Shown here: piece by piece, positions 12,228 through 16,162 of the stretch | Layout: each line of letters begins with the position of its first letter | Numbering within the stretch: the first letter of the stretch is position 1 | NCBI GenBank assembly: GCA_028865375.1 | Contig: JAGWKJ010000020.1 | Span: 1 to 16,162, forward strand | Length of the DNA: 16,162 nt | From: Hyphomicrobiales bacterium | GTDB lineage: Bacteria > Pseudomonadota > Alphaproteobacteria > Rhizobiales > Beijerinckiaceae | Reading direction: 5' to 3' | Notes under the pieces: model-generated | Seen by the model: the letters and a program-made list of their open reading frames with translations, nothing else | What the model was told of the DNA's origin: nothing | Database searches by the model: none | Made by a program: the position numbers and the translations under genes

Positions 12228-14195
12228 TCACTTCGTCGCGGGGACCGGCGTCGGGTTCGTCTTGGGCCGCGGGTTGAAGTCGGCGGGCATGTCGTTCTTG
12301 ATGCCCAGCGCGTAATCGACCGGCAGGATGCCGATCGTCTTGCAGCCGGCGCCGGATGTCTGCGGCATGGGATCGTAAAGAGCTTTTGGCGTCATGACGT
12401 AAGAGGCCGGCAGCGGCGCGGCCTTGCCCGACAGCCGCGCGGGATCGAACGCGTCGAGCAGGTCCGACACGCCGGGCGTGATCGCGTCGTCGGGCCCCAT
12501 GTTGGCCAGCCCGAAGCGCCTCTTGCCGAGTTCGCGGGCGCGCAATTCGTCGGGCAGCGTCGCCATCGGGGTGAGGCCGAACACGGCGTCCACCATCTTG
12601 GGCACCGAGGACTGGCTTCCTCGCTCGTGCGAGACGTAATGCGTCTTGGCGTAGGGCGAGATCACCAACAGGGGAACGCGCGGACCTTCGGTGAGGATCT
12701 CGCCGTTGGGGCCGCGCGCGCGGACCGGCGGCTTCACGTGGTCGTAGTCGCCTTCCGAATCGTCCCAAGTGATGACGATGGCGCTGTCCTTCCAGTACGG
12801 GCTGGCCGCGATCTTGTCGATCGCGGTCGCCACCATCGCCTGGCTGATCTGGGAATCCGAATAGCCGGGATGGTCGTCGTCGCCGATGAAGTTCTTCTGC
12901 ACCGCGGGGTCGGGATCGGCGGGCTTCAGGCCCAGCGTGTTCTCGTAGCCGCCCTTGACGAAGAACACCCCGCCCGCCGGCGACAGCTTGCGGCCGTCGA
13001 TGTCGGCGAAGAAGTCGCCGAGCCCGTGCTGTTCCTGCAGCATGGCCGGGTTGTTGGCGACGTACCCGAAATATTGCGGGCCGTTGTGGTGCGCGATGTA
13101 GGAGGCGTGCGTGCCCATGGCATCGGTCGGGCCGTCGTCGTCGGACTTGGAATGTTCCTTGTCGTAGCCTTCCTCGTACCAGCCGAACGGCACGCGGCGC
13201 GCGCCCGAGGCGGCGAGCGCCTTCACGTCGCCCTGCACGTCGACGAGGTCGCCCTTCGGGTCGGAATCCTTCGCGGTCACCTTGGCGGCGTCGCCGCCCT
13301 TGGTCGTCAGCGGCAGCGAAGCGAAGGTCAGGTTGCGCTGCGTGGCGTATTCCTTGGGCGGGTTTCCTTTGAAATCGCCCGGATTGACCGGCATCTTGTG
13401 CGCGGACTTGTCGTCCTGCGAACCCCAGAACGGATCGGCGTCGTTGAGCACCGGCACGCCGGGACCCTTGTCCCCGTTGCCCTTGAAGGCCTGGTCGGGG
13501 TGCAACGCCCATTGCGTGACGCCGGTCTGCGCCGAGATGATCGACAGGTTGCCGGGCGTCGAGGGGCCGGTCATCTCCTCGAACACGTGGTCGAACAGCG
13601 TGAAGCGGTCGGCGTAGCGCCACAACACCGGGATGGTATCGCAATCTTCATAGGCCATCGCGAGTTCGCCGAACTGCTTGGCCATGAGCGAAGGATTTCC
13701 CGACGGCGAGTATTTCGTCTCTTCCGTCGTCGCGAATCCGTCCATCGCCGGGTCGCCCAGCGCGACGTGCATCTTCTTCACGGTGAGGGAATGCGAATGG
13801 TCGATGTCGTCGGTGTCCGAAGCGAACTCCTTCGGCCCGATGCGGAACGGATGGACGACGCCCTTCGAGCCGTCGACGTTCACGATCGGCTGGTCGAAGC
13901 CTGCGGTCTCGGCGGCCGGTCGCGAGAACAATCCATCGGCGCCCGGGAAGGTGCCGAAGTAGGAATCGAACGAACGGTTTTCCTGGTAGATCACGAACAC
14001 GTATTTCACGCGCTTGCGCAACGCCGCGATCGTCTGCGCCGGGCTCAGCTTCGGCTCGGCCGCCGCCGGCACTACATAGGCCGCGACTTCCTTGGACGCC
14101 GGGACGGCATGGTAGTTCGGGGCGGTGGCGGCGAACGACTGTCCGATCAACGCCAACGGGCAGACGGTGGAAACCAGCAAATCGCGCAGGCGCAT
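12228..14195 (-). CDS. Exported phosphoesterase, phospholipase C / acid phosphatase family
   Basis: 655 residues with a Sec-type signal peptide (about 1-23, ending SFAA; no twin-arginine), so it acts in the periplasm or outside the cell, releasing phosphate from phosphoesters or phospholipid head groups. The family hallmark VIYQENRSFDSYFGTFPGADG (68-88, split) gives metal-type residues Glu72 and Asn73. WDDSEGDYDHV (477-487) supplies Asp478 and Asp479, the positions matching the active-site pair of Francisella AcpA. Ser212 in TGPSTPGN (209-216) is the likely nucleophile position. GPRVPLLVISPYAK (504-517) is also conserved. A phosphatase role and a phospholipase role cannot be separated by sequence reading. 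ATG 14195 follows AGGAGA by 6 bases. A PhoB-like box lies 72 bases upstream. Length is within the family range. Confidence 0.92.
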   Translation of the reverse strand: MRLRDLLVSTVCPLALIGQSFAATAPNYHAVPASKEVAAYVVPAAAEPKLSPAQTIAALRKRVKYVFVIYQENRSFDSYFGTFPGADGLFSRPAAETAGFDQPIVNVDGSKGVVHPFRIGPKEFASDTDDIDHSHSLTVKKMHVALGDPAMDGFATTEETKYSPSGNPSLMAKQFGELAMAYEDCDTIPVLWRYADRFTLFDHVFEEMTGPSTPGNLSIISAQTGVTQWALHPDQAFKGNGDKGPGVPVLNDADPFWGSQDDKSAHKMPVNPGDFKGNPPKEYATQRNLTFASLPLTTKGGDAAKVTAKDSDPKGDLVDVQGDVKALAASGARRVPFGWYEEGYDKEHSKSDDDGPTDAMGTHASYIAHHNGPQYFGYVANNPAMLQEQHGLGDFFADIDGRKLSPAGGVFFVKGGYENTLGLKPADPDPAVQKNFIGDDDHPGYSDSQISQAMVATAIDKIAASPYWKDSAIVITWDDSEGDYDHVKPPVRARGPNGEILTEGPRVPLLVISPYAKTHYVSHERGSQSSVPKMVDAVFGLTPMATLPDELRARELGKRRFGLANMGPDDAITPGVSDLLDAFDPARLSGKAAPLPASYVMTPKALYDPMPQTSGAGCKTIGILPVDYALGIKNDMPADFNPRPKTNPTPVPATK

Positions 14196-14364
14196 GGACG
14201 CTCTCCTCGTCGACCGGGGCGTGACTTTCCCCCCGGCCGTTCCGCGCGTCAACCAAGCGCGGCGAAATGACGTCGCGATGACGGCGGCGAACTTCCGCCG
14301 CGGCGCCTGCCGTGCAATGGTCCGACGGGTTCTGGGTCGCCTGCGTTTTTGATCGGAGTTTTCG
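14196..14364. promoter_or_regulatory. Divergent control region, phosphoesterase / small secreted protein
   Basis: 169 bp between two divergent starts. It holds the PhoB-like box (14267-14284). On the minus strand, TTGACG (14252 to 14247) could be a -35 for the phosphoesterase, but no good -10 follows at 17 bp (GAAAGT, 14229 to 14224). On the plus side a GGAG ribosome site precedes ATG 14365. Confidence 0.4.
14267..14284 (-). promoter_or_regulatory. Candidate PhoB box for the phosphoesterase gene
   Basis: Reading the minus strand, CCGTCAT, 4 bases (CGCG), then ACGTCAT. The consensus is CTGTCAT, 4 bases, CTGTCAT. The half-sites match at 6 of 7 and 5 of 7 positions, with the invariant GTCAT/GTCAT-like cores exactly 11 bp apart. 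The box lies in the orientation of the exported phosphoesterase and ends 71 bases before its ATG. The gene's predicted function is what PhoB controls in other bacteria. Found by eye, so the background frequency is not known. Confidence 0.5.
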
Positions 14365-14850
14365 ATGCGTTCGTTTGGCGTCGGCGTTTTCGCCGGCATT
14401 GCGGCGTGCGCCGTCGTCGCTCCAGCATGCGCCGCCACCGTCAAGATCGTCGACGTCAAGCTGCGGCTCTATTTCGAAGACACAGGCGAATGGTCGCCGG
14501 ACGTCTCTCGCATGAAAGGGCCATGGACGAACGTCGCGCGTGGCCGCGGCGTGTTCAGGCGGCCGGCGACCACGGTGCTGATCGACGCCACTTTCGGCGG
14601 CCCGAAGGACGGCGCGCCGAAATACGCGACCGCCGAGGTCGAGATCTCGCGCATGACGCCGATGGGCCAGCCGGCGCTGACGCGCGAGGCGCTGCAGGCG
14701 TTCCGCTTCGGGCCGGACGGCCTCGTCCACAAGGCGATCCTGCTGCAATCGGCGACCTGCCAGCCGCTGACCGTCAGGGTCTCGTCGGGCCGCGTCGCCA
14801 AGACGCTGACCATCCCCTTCCGCTGCACGCCGCCCAAGCCGAATCGCTGA
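14365..14850 (+). CDS. Small predicted secreted protein of unknown function
   Basis: 161 residues. Signal peptide of about 23 residues (GVFAGIAACAVVAPACA, cleavage before ATVK), so periplasmic or secreted. The mature part starts VKIVDVKLRLYFEDTGEWSPDV and continues with alternating beta-type segments (TTVLIDATF, ATAEVEIS, HKAILLQSA, LTVRVSSG, KTLTIPFRC), as in an all-beta sandwich. Two mature cysteines (132 and 154) may pair. I recall similar unnamed exported proteins in alphaproteobacteria with a Y/F-x-D-T/S-G beginning. The ATG has GGAG 8 bases upstream. It diverges from the phosphoesterase and converges with hemH 12 bases away; any link to phosphate is speculative. Confidence 0.82.
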   Translation: MRSFGVGVFAGIAACAVVAPACAATVKIVDVKLRLYFEDTGEWSPDVSRMKGPWTNVARGRGVFRRPATTVLIDATFGGPKDGAPKYATAEVEISRMTPMGQPALTREALQAFRFGPDGLVHKAILLQSATCQPLTVRVSSGRVAKTLTIPFRCTPPKPNR

Positions 14851-14862
14851 ACGCGGTCCGGG

Positions 14863-15924
14863 TCAGATCCAGCCGGAGAGCTCGCGCGCCACCACCGCTT
14901 CGATGACGCGCATTCCCTCGGGATCGGCGTTGAGGCAGGGCAGGGCGGCGAAATGCGTGCCGCCGGCCTTCTTGAAGATCTCCGCGTTCTCGACCCCGAT
15001 CTCCTCGAGCGTCTCCAGGCAATCGGCGGCGAAGCCCGGCGTGACGACGGCGAGGCGCTTCACGCCCGACGCCGCCAGCGCCTTCACCGTCTCGAGCGTG
15101 TAAGGCTGGAGCCATTCCGCCGGCCCGAAGCGCGACTGGAACGTCAGCCGCAGCCTTTCGGCCGGCCAGCCGAGCTCCTCGCGCAGAAGGCGGGCCGTCT
15201 TGGCGCATTGGCAATGATACGGATCGCCCTTGTCGAGATAGTCGCGCGGCACGCCGTGGAACGATGCCAGCACGACCTCCGGCTCGAAATCGAGCGCGGC
15301 GAGATGGCGGCGCGTCGAATCGGCGAGCGCCTTCACGTAGACCGGATCGTCGCCCCACGGCGGCGCGACGCGCAGGCTCGGCTGCCAGCGCATTCCCGCG
15401 AGCGCCTCGAACGCCTTGTCGCAGACGGTGGCCGTCGTCGCGGCCGAATATTGCGGATAGAGCGGCACGAGCAGGATGCGGTCGCAGCCCGCCGCGCGCA
15501 TCGCCTTCAACCGCTCCGCCATCGGCGGCTTGCCATAGCGCATCGCGAAATCGACGACGAGTTCGCCGCCGCACGGACCCAGCGTCCCGCTCGCGACGGA
15601 CGCCGCCAGCGTTTCGGCCTGCTGGCGCGTGATCGTCTTCAAGGGGCTCTCGTCGCGTTCGCGGTTCCAGATCTTGTCGTAGTCGCGGCCCTTGCGGCCC
15701 GGGCGCACCGTGAGGATGACGAGGTTGAGCAGCGGCCACCACAGCCAGCGCGGCGTCTCGATGACGCGGCGGTCCGACAGGAATTCCTTCAGATAGCGCC
15801 GCATCGAGAAATAGTCGGTGGCCTCGGGCGTGCCGAGGTTGACGAGCAGCACGCCGATCTTGCGGGGCGCGATCGGCGGATGGCCGGGGGGCAGCGGCGG
15901 GCGGAGGGAATCGGGCGGCGTCAT
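14863..15924 (-). CDS. hemH: Ferrochelatase
   Basis: Inserts Fe(II) into protoporphyrin IX, the last step of protoheme synthesis, at the cytoplasmic membrane surface. 353 residues, normal length. It begins with a Pro-rich leader, then KIGVLLVNLGTPEATDYFSMR (22-42, split), YLKEFLSDRRVIE (44-56), LLVPLYPQYSAATTA (151-165), the metal and porphyrin His223 in SFHGVP, KGDPYHCQC (232-240), TFQSRFGPAEWLQPYT (261-276) and PGFAADCLETLEEI (296-309, acidic Glu304). The C-terminal GMRVIEAVVARELSGW resembles other alphaproteobacterial HemH. ATG 15924 has no near ribosome site, but the frame gives no better start. It diverges from the last gene, leaving 80 bp for both promoters; I see no clear regulatory box there. 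Confidence 0.97.
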   Translation of the reverse strand: MTPPDSLRPPLPPGHPPIAPRKIGVLLVNLGTPEATDYFSMRRYLKEFLSDRRVIETPRWLWWPLLNLVILTVRPGRKGRDYDKIWNRERDESPLKTITRQQAETLAASVASGTLGPCGGELVVDFAMRYGKPPMAERLKAMRAAGCDRILLVPLYPQYSAATTATVCDKAFEALAGMRWQPSLRVAPPWGDDPVYVKALADSTRRHLAALDFEPEVVLASFHGVPRDYLDKGDPYHCQCAKTARLLREELGWPAERLRLTFQSRFGPAEWLQPYTLETVKALAASGVKRLAVVTPGFAADCLETLEEIGVENAEIFKKAGGTHFAALPCLNADPEGMRVIEAVVARELSGWI

Positions 15925-16004
15925 CGGAAAATCGCACTTCCATGCTTGTTCGAATTGCGCGAGGTTTCGGCCGAGGCGTGTAACACGGGCGATGGAGAGC
16001 GACC

Positions 16005-16162
16005 ATGAACGGCTTGACGCGGCGCGGGACCTTGGCGGGAGCGGGCGCGGCGGCGGCCGCGGCAGGCGTTCCCGCGGCGGCTGGCGCCGCCGAGCCGCCG
16101 ATCAAGATCGCCTTCCTCGTCGTCAACGACTTCTACAAGGTCGATCCCTCGAACGGCCGCGG
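16005..16162 (+). CDS. Tat-exported protein, likely 5'-nucleotidase/metallophosphatase (truncated by window end)
   Basis: The first 52 codons, plus two bases, are visible. Residues 1-29 form a twin-arginine type signal: TRRGTLA (5-11), an Ala-rich hydrophobic core and a likely Ala-x-Ala cleavage near GAA29. The mature start IKIAFLVVNDFYKVDPSNGRG recalls the first strand of bifunctional metallophosphatase/5'-nucleotidases, where VND(I/V/F)Y..... GRGG carries the first metal-binding Asp. Such enzymes degrade nucleotides in the periplasm. ATG 16005 follows GGAGAG by 5 bases. The remainder is outside the window, so the call rests on a short segment. Confidence 0.6.
   Translation, partial: MNGLTRRGTLAGAGAAAAAAGVPAAAGAAEPPIKIAFLVVNDFYKVDPSNGR

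Noticed and set aside
12627..14270. 547-codon plus-strand frame opposite the phosphoesterase
   Set aside because: Arg/Val/His-rich shadow of the phosphoesterase gene, which carries clear catalytic motifs and a signal peptide.
14196..14459. N-terminal extension of the phosphoesterase
   Set aside because: ATG 14195 has a good ribosome site and begins a proper signal peptide; the extension would bury the signal and run across the divergent gene.
15925..16004. A Pho box or Fur/Irr box between hemH and the metallophosphatase-like gene
   Set aside because: No 11-bp spaced CTGTCAT-like half-sites and no convincing iron-regulator palindrome could be found in the 80 bp.
1..16162. CRISPR array, tRNA/rRNA genes, insertion sequence or prophage
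   Set aside because: No regularly spaced direct repeats, no cloverleaf or rRNA-like segment, no transposase or integrase motif, and no visible base-composition break.

Overview
This is a GC-rich (by eye roughly 70%) chromosomal stretch from an alphaproteobacterium. The class assignment rests on the IF-1 sequence, the infA-maf-yacG block, the psd-pssA pair, guaB followed at a distance by rsmB, and a ferrochelatase of alphaproteobacterial type. I cannot resolve order or genus. The gene content is mostly housekeeping. I see no phage, transposon, CRISPR array, tRNA or rRNA, and no convincing multi-gene system that would count as undescribed.

Layout, left to right. (1) Bases 2-802 hold the 3' part of tsf (EF-Ts). 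It is followed by about 315 bp without a gene, containing an inverted pair of hairpin-rich intergenic repeats. pyrH, the usual alphaproteobacterial neighbour of tsf, is not there. (2) Bases 1118-4603 are a tightly packed plus-strand run: a crotonase-fold protein lacking both usual catalytic glutamates, an exported SH3-type protein, a CoA-binding (YccU-like) protein, psd and pssA. The first three are joined by 4-base ATGA overlaps. psd and pssA are separated by one base and provide the phosphatidylserine to phosphatidylethanolamine route. (3) Bases 4699-5783 are infA-maf-yacG (IF-1, Maf nucleotide pyrophosphatase, zinc-ribbon gyrase inhibitor). (4) Bases 5883-7370 are guaB (IMP dehydrogenase), transcribed toward two minus-strand genes for small exported cysteine-containing proteins (a lipoprotein at 7386-7730 and a secreted protein at 7846-8259). 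(5) rsmB (8380-9672) runs plus-strand. (6) Three minus-strand genes, apparently translationally coupled, run from 12104 down to 9680: a 74-residue protein, a Bcr/CflA-type MFS transporter and a D-2-hydroxyacid dehydrogenase. The two junctions are GTGA overlaps. (7) A large exported phosphoesterase of the phospholipase C/acid phosphatase family (12228-14195, minus) diverges from a small secreted protein (14365-14850). hemH (14863-15924, minus) diverges from the beginning of a Tat-type exported protein that looks like a 5'-nucleotidase/metallophosphatase, cut by the window edge.

The most interesting regulatory signal is a good match to a PhoB box (two 7-mers 11 bp apart) upstream of the exported phosphoesterase and in its orientation. 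Together with a second exported phosphatase 2 kb away, it suggests that the right end is devoted to scavenging phosphate. The most interesting structural signal is the inverted pair of intergenic repeats after tsf, whose second hairpins differ in sequence but both still fold.
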